Source: Gnetum montanum
Lineage: Eukaryota > Streptophyta > Gnetopsida > Gnetales > Gnetaceae
DNA: 64,000 nucleotides
Direction of reading: 5' to 3'
Assembly (NCBI GenBank): GCA_015680685.1
Contig: MNCI01036292.1
Coordinates: 228,482 to 292,481, forward strand
Under the pieces are notes generated by a model. It worked only from the letters and a program-made list of their open reading frames with translations. It was not told the origin of the DNA and ran no database searches. The position numbers were made by a program, and so were the translations under genes. This document shows, piece after piece, positions 46,731 to 56,529 of the stretch (its first letter is position 1; every line of letters begins with the position of its first letter).

Positions 46731-47571
46731 TGGGCTACAATGGGGCTGTAGTGTAGCATGCAGTGTACCTATGCTTCTCTACTAGTGTAGTGTGATATGG
46801 GTCCTATTCACCCACGACACTAAGTGCCAAGATACCAAAGTGCCAAAATGCCAAATGGAAGTGCCAACTATCTTACTAGTGAAAAATGGAAGCCAACCCC
46901 CNCACTTGGGAATGCTAACAGTTAAAACCTTGAGGGTCCAAGGGTATTTATAGGGCTAGGGTTAGCCAAACATGTAGATCAGGTGCCACGTGGAAATGCG
47001 ATGGGTGGGACCATGCTCATCCTATGTTACGTGCAGGACATAAGACGCTAGCTGCTACGCTCGTTCCGTGTTACGTGCGGGACATGGGATGTTTGCTGCT
47101 GTGCCTATCTCATGTTACAAGTGAGACACAGGATGCTATCTACTACACTGGATAGGATGCTACACTACACTACACTGCACAGTGTGACATGGTGCTACAC
47201 TACACTACGCTACACAGTGTGACATGGTGCTACACTGCACTATGCTGCACAGCGTGATCAGGTGCTATGCTACGCTACGCTACATAGTGTGACTAGGTGC
47301 TATGCTATGCTACGCTACATAGCATGACATGGTGCTATGCTGTGCTATGCTGCATAGCATGACTAGGTGCTACATTGCACTACACTACACAATGTAACAT
47401 GGGAATCTATAGAAAGTTCCATGATTCTAACACTTAAAATTTTTTTGCAAATCTGGCAGTTGGAGCTGACTACACTCAACACTTGGAAAAAAATGGGCAA
47501 AGTGCCACTATTTTGACAATTAGCCAAATTTGTAGTCAAGATGCCAAGACCCAAAATTTTGTGGTGTTTCA
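46731..47571 (-). repeat. Element 3 left LTR, truncated (3' LTR)
   Basis: Matches 51846-52615 of the right LTR; the first 0.5 kb (51312-51845 equivalent) is missing. Contains one ambiguous base at 46902, a minus-strand TATA-like box near 46944-46953 and seven 35-bp repeats. Confidence 0.85.
47155..47400 (-). repeat. 35-bp tandem repeat array in the left LTR of element 3 (7 units)
   Basis: Units of 35 bp (the first 36) start at 47155, 47191, 47226, 47261, 47296, 47331 and 47366. Each reads GGTGCTAC followed by CACTAC/CGCTAC words and a partly palindromic GCTACATAGCGTGAC part. Confidence 0.92.
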
Positions 47572-48769
47572 ATGGCCCCTCTTTGTTGACATCTAGAGGA
47601 GTGGCCCAAGAGACGTCAACAAAGAATTACAAAACACCACAGTAGACATGCCACCAACATCACTCGTTGGTACAAGATCGGATGTCGTTTTACCCTGCTC
47701 AAGAGTGGTATGGGAATAAGGTTATGTTGAGGGACAAGGGGTATAGGCAATGCTAGGGAGATGAAATTTAAATGGTGAAAATGAAATGCTAACAATGGAT
47801 CATGATGTAAGATGCAAATTCAGCATAGCTGACAGTGACCATGGCATAAAGTGGTTTGCCCTTGAAATGTTGACCTCTCGTTGGAGTGCTTATGAGAGCG
47901 TCAAATTCAATCTAAGGCTAGGCCAATTGCGAAGCTGCAGCATTGTCAATTTTCTTGGGGATGTGCTTTTCCCCATTCTTTCCTCCTTTTTTTTTACTTT
48001 GCTGCGAGGTGAACCTCTATTAGGTTTGGCTTACTGCTGAATACTAACTGCAAGGAATGGGCCATGAAGTAAAGGGGATTTTCTTTGATGTAGCCACATT
48101 ACATTTGTAGGACAAGTGTTTTCTCCTTGAGATGAGTTTTGTTACATCCATTTAGGGATTTGAATATCCCAAAAAGTCTCCCCATGGGATGAGTTGTGTT
48201 ACGTCTATCATGAGTTCAGCGGTTGATGTGAAGAGAATGCCATGTACGTCACAATGCATATGCTAGAGGGATGTGAAATTATTAGTATGTGGGAGATGGG
48301 AGGATACTGGGATGAAGGAGTGGATGTGCATAGGTTGTAACAGGGATGAGGGGGATGTGCACTCTTGAGTGGCTTAACTAGTTCAATCATGCACATTAGA
48401 GTGATGTGGTAACTTGCTACTGCGATGAGATGCATCTTTGCACAACAACCTCCAAGGCTTTGTCTTACGAACATAAATCAAAGAAGACAAGAAAACCACA
48501 AAACGTAAAATGCAAGTGCAAATGCCAGATGTGAAGATGCTACAAGTGCTAGATGCGAAGATGCTATAAATGCATCAAATGTTGTGCCAGTTGCAAGTGC
48601 TTAGGAAGCTAGTGAAAGTGTCAGGGTGATGATGCTGCAAGTCCTCTGAAGTCTGCACTAATGGCAAGTGCTTCAAAAGATCAAGAGAATGATGGGAGGC
48701 AATGATGCTATGAGTGCCACCAAGGCTGCATTAATGGCAAGTGCTCCAAAAGATCAACAACATGCCATT

Positions 48770-49020
48770 TTAAAGTCTTGGCAGACTATGAACACAATTT
48801 AAGGTCCTAGTAGACCATGATGTGCTAGTTTATAGTCCTAGCATACTGTTGTATGCTAGTTTAATGTTGTAGAGGACAATGGATGTTGTTCCAATTTAAC
48901 TTCATGACCCAAGGATGAGTTGTTGTGCCAATTTAATGTCATGACCCAAGGACAGGTTGTTGTTCCAGTTTAACATCATGACCCAAGGACGAGCGGTGCT
49001 AGTTTATAGTCATAGTGAAC
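48770..49020 (-). repeat. Degenerate tandem repeats in the element 3 spacer
   Basis: Several copies of the AGTTTA...GTC...AGAC word and three copies of a CATGACCCAAGGA unit with a following TTGTT. This is the same repeat family as 7685-8060 in element 1. Confidence 0.65.
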
Positions 49021-49550
49021 TGCTTACCTTGCTTTTGTAAGGTGTGATGTTGCATGCATGGTCATGTTGTGTGCCTGCAAGATCCTACAAAAATCAACTA
49101 AAAGAAAACAACATCAAGAAACACCTATCGTAAACAAAGTTAAAATGTATGAATGAAGGAAAAGTAATGCAAAAAGTGATAGTTTTAGGTCGTTTTGGGT
49201 TGTAGGCTAGTTTAAGACCTTTTTAGGCCATGTGCTTTTGTTGTTGTTTTTTTGATGTTTTTCAAATGCAATGCATAAGCTAAGTGGATGGATGTGTAGA
49301 CAAAGCAGAAATGTGTAAACAAAGCAAAGTATTATGTAAACTAGGCAAGTAGGTAAAATGTAAATTCATGAACAAATGCAACCCAAGAAAAAACCAAAAA
49401 TGCATGGTCGATGGAGGAAAGCAGTTAGCAAGTGCTTAATGTGTTTTTGGCCAAGGAAAATTCTTGATCATGTAGTTGGTTCCTAATCAGGTGTGGATTA
49501 GGAAGCATGCAAGGCTTAGGATCCTCTGGGAGGCTATTGGCTTCAACCAC

Positions 49551-50004
49551 TTATTCGAGTGTGTTAGCCTTAGGTGCTGTGTTGGTTGCTGTAGGTGTAC
49601 CACCAAGAAACTCTTCTTTCGAAACTTGCACCATGTCTATGTCGTGGATAGTCAAAGAGGAAGCGTTATCACCATGGATGATAACTTGACCACCTTCGTA
49701 TGGAAGGTGGATGTCCTGGTGGATGAGAGAGGAGATGACCATTAGTTGGTCTAGCCAAGGCCTTCCTAGAATCGTGTTAAAACCTGGCATCTCCTCTATG
49801 ATAGTGAAATCTGCACTAGTGGGGAATTGCTCTCCTACCATGAAGGCTAGGTTGATTGTACCCTTGACAGTGATGCATGATCCGTTAAAGGATTTTAGAC
49901 ATGTGATTTTGGTTGGCCTAATTTCATCTACCAAGCCTAGCTTATCTATGATGGAGTATAGGACTACGTTTGTTGTCACATCATCATCAACATGGACTCT
50001 GTAG
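49551..50004 (-). pseudogene. Aspartic protease of element 3
   Basis: Homologous to the element 1 protease: IDKLGLVDEIRP, CLKSFNGSCITVKGTINLAF, SADFTIIEEMPGFNTILGRP and HLPYEGGQVIIHGD. At the active site the frame reads VHVDDDVTTN, so the Gly of the D-x-G triplet is Asp, which should inactivate it. It is followed directly by the repeat spacer, without an antisense gene and without reverse transcriptase. Confidence 0.85.
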
Positions 50005-50012
50005 ATGGTGCA

Positions 50013-51310
50013 CTACCCAATACAAATGCTAATAGATAGTGGAGCTGTAGTTACCTCCCCTCGTTTGGAGTTGACTTTAACTACATCATCGTGAAAGGCT
50101 AGATATGTTGAACCCAATTCTTGTGGTGTAGGAGGCAACATCGTTGCATGGATGGATACCTCATTTGCAGGGATGTCCTCCATAATAGGAATGGATGCCA
50201 AGATTCAAGCCAATGCTTGGTAGTGAGCATATGAGGTCATGATTAGATCATATAAGCTCAACATTGTGTTCTTTCTCTTGAACGTTTGTTTCACTTAGGT
50301 TAGTGCAGCTACGAAGCTTGTGTCATTGGCTATTGTGTTGGCCTTGATTTCCTCCATATGGCTTGAAAGAAAAATATCTCAGGGAGGGGGCTTGGGCTTG
50401 GTTTGCTTGGCCTACTTAGGGGAAGGGGCCCTAGTGTTTGGTTGTTTCTTGTTGATTATAGCCTTTACTTCAACCATGGGGGTCGCAAGGCACTCATTCA
50501 TCCTCTTGCATTGTCATTTGGTAAGCCTACCTAGGTTACTAATGGGGTTAGCCCTTGAAGGAGGAGGGATTGAGATGTTGCCCACTATTGGGCTTCAAGT
50601 AGGTGAGGGGCCCTCACGTTGTGGCATCCTTATGACAAATGGTAGTTTAGGAGTTGTTGTGTGACCAACTCATTGTGGCACCTTGATGATGAAAGGTTGC
50701 TTACCGATTATTGTTGCTACGCCATGCCAGTTTAATGTCTTAGCAGATGATTGTTGTGGAACCTTGATCACAAAGGGTGTTGTGGGTGCCCAAGGTGGAA
50801 CTTTGATAACAAATGAAAGCCTCTTTCTTATGGAGGCTAAGGCGATGCTTGCCTTGTTAATAGGTACATGGATCACAAAAGGTTGTTACATAGGTTTGGT
50901 CTTTCCACCTATGCTAATGGAGTTTATGACATAGGAAGCGTCATCTACATTGGATTAGCTTGTTGTGTCTAGCACCAATTGGCCTTGTTCTATAATTCTT
51001 TCTAGGTCGTCCTACAAAGCATGATAGTTATCTATACTATGACCAGACAACTAGTAGTAATGATAGTATTGGTCTAGCTTGAAGTGTTGTGGGACTGGGG
51101 GCTCATTTGGTACTGCTGAGGCAGGGTTCCTTAGCAATTTGTAGTACATATCATGTTTTTGATGAGCAATCTCTGATACGTGTTTGTATTAGATTTGCTC
51201 AACTTTTAGGAGTTGCTCCAATAGTTTAGAGGATTCCATCGGTAGTGGTGTATACCTTGAACAATCCTTATGCTCAAAGTTGGACCTTGGGGTAGCTCAT
51301 ATCGATGTAG
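50013..51310 (-). pseudogene. Gag C-terminus and linker of element 3
   Basis: At 51060-50960 the minus strand keeps the end of the gag Cys/His region (DNYHALQDDLERIIEQGQLV, like element 1 at 18600-18510). The linker follows with five copies of the short motif: QPFVIHVP (about 50870), SFVIKVP (50810), PFVIKVP (50770), PFIIKVP (50690) and PFVIRMP (50630). Gag upstream of 51300 is deleted and joins straight to the LTR. Many stops. Confidence 0.7.
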
Positions 51311-51311
51311 G

Positions 51312-52615
51312 TGACGTCCGAAAATGTTATTAGCTAGAACACCAAGAGGTCACCGAGCATATAGCCTAACCCCGAATCCGTGTGAGGGCCATGTTGAAGA
51401 AAACGGAAACGAGATGCCCTGAACGGTCTGGTCGATCAGACAAGGACTTATGTGGTGTTAAAACAACCATGTGTGAAAAGGGTGTATACTACGTTACACA
51501 TGGGTATTGGGTCCATCTAAGCTAAAGCATAGCGGGGTGTCCCAACCTAAGAACAATGATGTAAAAATGCAAATAGGTATGAAAAAGTGAAAATACAAGT
51601 GTTACCTAAATGCCAAAGAGGAATGCTTGAGAAATGCAACAAAATTTGAGAATAGTAGGGTAGCAACCCAACAGAGGGAGTGTAGCTAATTCACAAAGGA
51701 TCTCAAAAGGTACACAGTGTACAACAGGCACAGTGGGAGTGCAGTCCCAACCTCGGTGGTGTCAGGCTGTGAAGTCTGGTGCTCACTATCATGAACTATG
51801 CCTACCAAGTTGGTAGCCATGGTGTACTATGCAATGTTCTACAGGGCTACAATGGGGCTGCAGTGTAGCGTGTAGTATAGCTATGCTACTCTACTAGTGT
51901 AGTGTGTTGTGGGTCCTATTCACCCAAAACACTAAGTGCCAAAATGCCAAATGGAAGTGCCAACTACCTTACTGGTGAAAAATGGAAGCAAACCCCCCTC
52001 CCCTCCTCAAAAGAGGATGCAATGGTATTTATAGGGCTAGGGTTAGCTCAAAATGTGGATTAGGTGCCACGTGGAAGTGTGGTAGGTGGGACCATGCTCA
52101 TCCCATGTTACATGCAAGACACAGGATGCTGGCTACTACGCTCGTCCTATGTTACGGGCGGGACATGGGATGTTTGCTGCTGGGCCTGTCCCATGTTACA
52201 CACTGGACACGAGATGCTATCTACTATGCTAATATCGTATTACGTGCAAGACATGGGATGTTTATCGTTGGGTCTATCCCATGTTACACACGGGACATGG
52301 GACACTGTCTACTATGCTAAATAGGATGCTACATTACACTACGCTACATAGCCTGACATGGTTCTACGCTGCACTACGCTACACAGCATGACATGGTGCT
52401 ATGCTGCATAGTGTGACTGGGTGCTATGCTGCATAGCGTGACATGAGAATCTACAGAAAGTACCATCATTTTAACACTTCAAAAAATTTTGCAAATCTGG
52501 CAATTGGAGCTGACTACACTCGACACTTGGGAAAAAATGAGCAGAGTGCCACCGTTTTGACACTTAGCCAAATTTGTAGTTGAGATGCCGAGACCCAAAA
52601 TTTTTTGGTGTTTCA
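51312..52615 (-). repeat. Element 3 right LTR (5' LTR)
   Basis: It starts TGACGTCCG, ends GGTGTTTCA, and is similar to the element 1 LTR in its first 130 bp. It has a minus-strand TATA-like box near 52025-52035 and four repeat units at 52324-52444. Confidence 0.82.
52324..52444 (-). repeat. Tandem repeat array in the right LTR of element 3 (2 full and 2 short units)
   Basis: Two units of about 35 bp (52324-52359, 52360-52394) and two of 25 bp (52395-52419, 52420-52444). The short ones lack a 10-bp CGCTACGCTA-like part. The left LTR has seven full units. Confidence 0.88.
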
Positions 52616-52760
52616 ATTTCCAACCAAAATTTTTTATTCTTCAAGGCTCTCATGTCCTCACATGGAGAATAATGTAGGCTAGGACTAGGAACGTTTAAAA
52701 ATGAAATGTGGTTTTATGTTGTTCATTTACACCAGTGCTTTTGTTAACCATGCAAATTCC
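52616..52760 (+). repeat. Repeat family R, fragment beside element 3
   Basis: CAAGGCTCTCATGTCCTCAC and the AATGTAGGCT word follow R copies at 31690 and 58460. It adjoins the end of element 3 directly. Confidence 0.55.
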
Positions 52761-53249
52761 ATGAAATTGGTTATTTAAATTTTTCCTATCAATGAATCAT
52801 TATATTATATGTATTGCAACACTAAGACTACTATTTTTCAATGGGAAAGTGTATTTATTTGCACAAAATTACATCAAGTATGGTATGAGTTTTCTGAATT
52901 CCCCATGGCTATTTTGGTAACATTATTGGATGAGTGTATTTTCTAAGAAGTATCAAGTCCTCTCATTTCCTTATCTATAATATTTTAATATTTCTACATA
53001 TTTTCTAATTTTACCTTTTAAATTCTACATATTTTGCATCTTTGGTGTATGATAGGCTTGTATTTGCCTTAATTACAAAAGTTGGAGTTATCTTGGTTAG
53101 ATATCATTTTTATCTTTTGTATAAATTTTTTGTGTGCTTTTGCTTTTCAATATCATTTCCCAAGATAACATGCATTAATATAAAGACTACATGTATGCAT
53201 AGTTGTGCACTTTGTTTCCTTAGTTTTATATATATACATATAAGGTTAG
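52761..53249. other. AT-rich stretch without a gene
   Basis: No recognised domain. It holds a short TATATATACATATA run near 53229-53242. Confidence 0.5.
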
Positions 53250-53785
53250 GTTAGATTGAAAAAAATTAATATGTACAATCAAGATGGTAGGGTTAGAAGA
53301 CCCTCCTCTGCCCAAATAGACAAGAATCTAGAAATTAGGGAAGAAAGACCCCTTAACAGGCATAGGGGAGAATCACCCCTAGAAGATAATAGACCACAAA
53401 AATAGGAAAATAGAGAAAGCACAATCAGAAAAATAGAATGGCCCACTCAAGTGGCGCTCATTGTGAAACGACCTATTCTACTAAGACTACCTGAACACCG
53501 GTCAAAATTGAGATAGACCAAAAACAAGAAACAAACAATATATGGTCTAAACAAGAGAACAAAGAGCCCATCATAGATAGTAGGGGGCCCCTCAATTATG
53601 GTGGGGCAATCAGTAACAACACCCCTAGGTTGCACCCTAAAGTGGACCCTATCTAGGATCTCTTGCTTGTGCTAGGAGGGCATAAAGGCTACAACTTCTT
53701 GGAACTTAAGGAACTCCTCTTCTTTGTGTCACCAGAAGGTTTGTTCCTCATCTTATCAAGGTGAAATTCTGAAGCAACAGAATGA
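53250..53785 (-). mobile_element. LINE fragment C, 5'-truncated
   Basis: Aligns over its whole length with 3110-3690, the 3' end of LINE copy A, in the same orientation. Only the terminal 0.54 kb is present. No clear poly(A) remains at the lower end and no target duplication was found. Confidence 0.75.
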
Positions 53786-53799
53786 ATCATCTAAGACCA

Positions 53800-53890
53800 T
53801 GTACAAAATATTCATTAATAAAAGAGTTACTTCGAGGAGATTTCTAGGCTTTAAAGATTCCACTATTGTCATAACATTCTTTGAAGAGAG
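53800..53890 (+). repeat. Repeat family R, copy 2, 5' part
   Basis: Matches 30230-30315 (the TTCATTAATAAAA block, then TTTCTAGGCTT). The remainder of the copy resumes near 56530. Confidence 0.6.
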
Positions 53891-54600
53891 TAACTATGTA
53901 ATGAACCACTTTTCCTTGAGTTTTTATTTTAATAATTGTAATAGTCATTCTGTGTGTTTGTGTGCATGTTTTGTTGACAACTTGTGTGTGTGCTCTATTT
54001 GGACTATGGTGGAAATGGCTAATTGGAATAGTAATAAGTTTGTTGGCTAGATTTTTATATGTATTATGATTCAATGTTTAAATACTTTATGCATAAGAAA
54101 TATGATTTAAAATACATGCTGGGAATGTTTTAAAATAATAATAAATAATATATGGGAAAACAAAATATTTTTTGTTTTATTTCAATAGAGATGCTAAGAA
54201 ACAAAAGAAAAATAGAGGACAATACTCTAAGGTGTGCCTCAGGAGCTAAAATAGGTATGTTGAGATGCAAAAGAATGTTCATATTGAGGAACTTGACCTA
54301 TGAATCAAGTTGGAGGAACCTGACCCATGAATCAGGGATATTGTGTGTAGATACTATAGTTGTATATTTTATTTTATTTTTGTGCATTTCTCTTTTTAGT
54401 GTAAAATAGTAGAGTATAAGCACCCTCTTCATTATTGTAGAAAGGTCACGTGATGACCTTTCAAGGATCGTAAGACGATGGGAAAATTCATATTGCTGAT
54501 GACCTAAAAAAGAAGGTGCCATATTTGATTATGTATCTTGAATTGCCCTTGCCATGAACCTATTTGAAAACTCCTTCCTTGCATCTTATGACAATTCTGA
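53891..54600. other. Insert in repeat R, first part, no gene
   Basis: AT-rich sequence with no recognised domain. It lies between the two halves of repeat R copy 2. Confidence 0.45.
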
Positions 54601-54634
54601 ATGATAAAGAGATAGATATTATATTGGAATGTTC

Positions 54635-54775
54635 AAGAGGAATTGAACCTGAGATCTAGCAAAATTTGAATTCTAAAATATCAAAAATTGTTGATTTAGG
54701 AATTGAACCTACAAACCTGTGAATATACATACTTAATTGATTTTATTATAGTGATCATGAAGAGAATTGAACTCA
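54635..54775 (-). repeat. Three B-box-like words about 60 bp apart
   Basis: AGGAATTGAACC (54638, 54698) and GAGAATTGAACT (54763) are, on the minus strand, close to the RNA polymerase III B box (GGTTCAATTCC). No paired A boxes were found, so these are not called tRNA genes or SINEs. Confidence 0.4.
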
Positions 54776-54789
54776 TGATCCATTGCTGA

Positions 54790-55140
54790 AAAGAGAGATA
54801 TATATATATATATATAACATTAAAAAAGAAAGAAAAGAATACAAACAGTCCCCAACTAGTTAGTTACAAGAAACCAAAGAAAAGAATATGAATAGTCCCC
54901 AACAAGTTAGTTACAAGAAATCAAAGGAAAGAATACAAATAGTCTCCAACAAGCCAGTTACAAGAAAGCATTCATTATCCCTTATTCCACCTACAAATAG
55001 GAAGAGGGGGAGAGAGAGAGAGAGAGAGAGAACTTTAAAAAGAAAGAAAAGAATATGAACAGTCCCAAGAAGTCAGTTACAAGAAACCATTCATTATCCT
55101 ATATTCCACCTACAAATAGAAAGAGGAGGAGAGAAAAAAA
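54790..55140 (+). repeat. Simple-sequence and 46-48 bp tandem repeats
   Basis: A (TA)n run (about 54799-54816) is followed by three units of 46-48 bp starting near 54831, 54879 and 54925 (AGAAAAGAATA, then CAGTCCCCAAC and AGTTAGTTACAAGAAA), a CATTCATTATCC segment, an (AG)n run at 55011-55032, then a fourth unit (from 55042) and a second CATTCATTATCC segment. Confidence 0.8.
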
Positions 55141-55435
55141 GAAGACACACACAAGGCAAATGTAACTTTGTAGAACACAAAAAAAAGAAAGATACAGCAA
55201 CAAGGAGTGTGGCTACGAAGGGAGAGAAGACTATCGTTGTTACAAGAGATAGCAAAGAGAAAGAAAACAAGTGCAGCATAGCAATCCAATATTTGGGTAA
55301 TTTCTCCTAGTAAGCAAGATATCTAAGCAAGGAGGTAAAATGATCCATCTTTGTTATGTTTGATAATGGCTAGCAAGGGTTGATTTTCTCAAAATTTTCT
55401 CTTCTTGCTTGTCTAGCCACCTTCAAAATGCTTGT
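55141..55435. other. Unassigned sequence
   Basis: Purine-rich at the start, no recognised frame. It links the tandem repeats to the 183-bp duplication. Confidence 0.4.
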
Positions 55436-55801
55436 ATGAAAATATCAAGATTGTTGTTGTAAGGTTAGACTTATTATTTGGATCTCTTTGCCCATCATTT
55501 GCACTCTCATACCTAAATGATTTGGATGAGAGTTGTTTTTGTAATGATTTAGAAACACCCATAATGATTTGGGGCATTTTTGGCAAAGGATTACCAACAG
55601 GGGCCATGGATCCCTGATATGAGAATATCAAGATTATTGTTGTAAGCTTAGACTTATTGTTTGGATCTGTCCGCCCGTCCTCTACACTCTCATACCTAAA
55701 TGATTTGGATGAGAATTGTTTCTATAATGATTCAGAAACATCCATAATGATTTGGGGCATTTTTGGCAAAGGATTGCCAACAAGGGCTTTGGATCCCTAA
55801 T
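55436..55801 (+). repeat. Tandem duplication of 183 bp
   Basis: Unit 1 (55436-55618) and unit 2 (55619-55801) are close copies differing by scattered substitutions. Both end in GGATCCCT. Both contain CTCATACCTAAATGATTTGG and GATTTGGGGCATTTTTGGC. Confidence 0.9.
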
Positions 55802-56529
55802 ATGAGGATTGGAACTACCTGTAGAAAGTGAGAGTATCCTTGGGCCCATCGATAATTGTGAGTTGTTGAATTCTTGGATTTTAGTTGGAATTCGGTTGAT
55901 AAACCCTTCCCTTTTGAATGCATAAATCTTGGATCTAAATCTTGAATTATACTTTTTTTTCCTATACCTTCTAAAGTCTTATTGTAATATCTTTCTATAA
56001 GTTGATGGAATGGGGGAAAACCTAGGATGTTAATTTATGGTTTGGACATATGAATTTCCTAATTAAATGATTATTAGTAAAATGGTTACAAGAGTTAAAT
56101 TCAAATCTTATTTTTGTGTGTGGCTGGAAATTAAAAATTATTATTATGAGATTGAACAAATAGGATATTATTAATTTATCTGCTTTTGTGGTCATTTCTT
56201 TGGTTTTCAAATGTGCAAATGATCCTAATTAAATATTGCTTTTTAGGTTGAATAATAAAAAGTTTGATTTGTTTTTAATCTGATGAATCTTGTACAGATA
56301 TATTACTATGTCTATTTCTTTTTAAAGTTATCTCTTAATTCTTAAATTAATATTGATTAACATGTTTCAGAGATAGATCTAGGCATTATTGATCTCGTTT
56401 TAATTGTAAAGGTTAATGCTAGTTCGATTGTTGTAGAAAGAAAGCCACCTGGGCATTTTCTTCTTTCAACTAGCTTTCTTTTTAGGGGCCTTTGGGTGCT
56501 AACTCTTGTTCCCTATGAGTGGGTGTTAC
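55802..56529. other. Insert in repeat R, last part, no gene
   Basis: AT-rich sequence without a recognised domain. It ends where similarity to R copy 1 resumes. Confidence 0.45.

Larger units (their letters stand above)
46731..52615 (-). mobile_element. Element 3: deleted Tat-type element related to element 1
   Basis: A truncated left LTR and a complete right LTR bound a minus-strand interior with the gag C-terminus, linker, protease and spacer repeats. The gag N-terminus, primer-binding site, reverse transcriptase, both RNases H and integrase are missing. Polypurine tract, LTR ends (GGTGTTTCA), protease and spacers match element 1. It lacks the parts needed to move even with help, because there is no primer-binding site. 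The right flank is repeat family R. Confidence 0.82.

Noticed and set aside
47155-47400. A CRISPR-like array of regular repeats
   Set aside because: The 35-bp units are head-to-tail without unique spacers and lie within a plant LTR.
52064-52324. Plus-strand frames rich in Cys, Trp and Gly in two phases
   Set aside because: They are generated by LTR repeats of element 3; opening in more than one frame is typical of short tandem repeats, not of coding.
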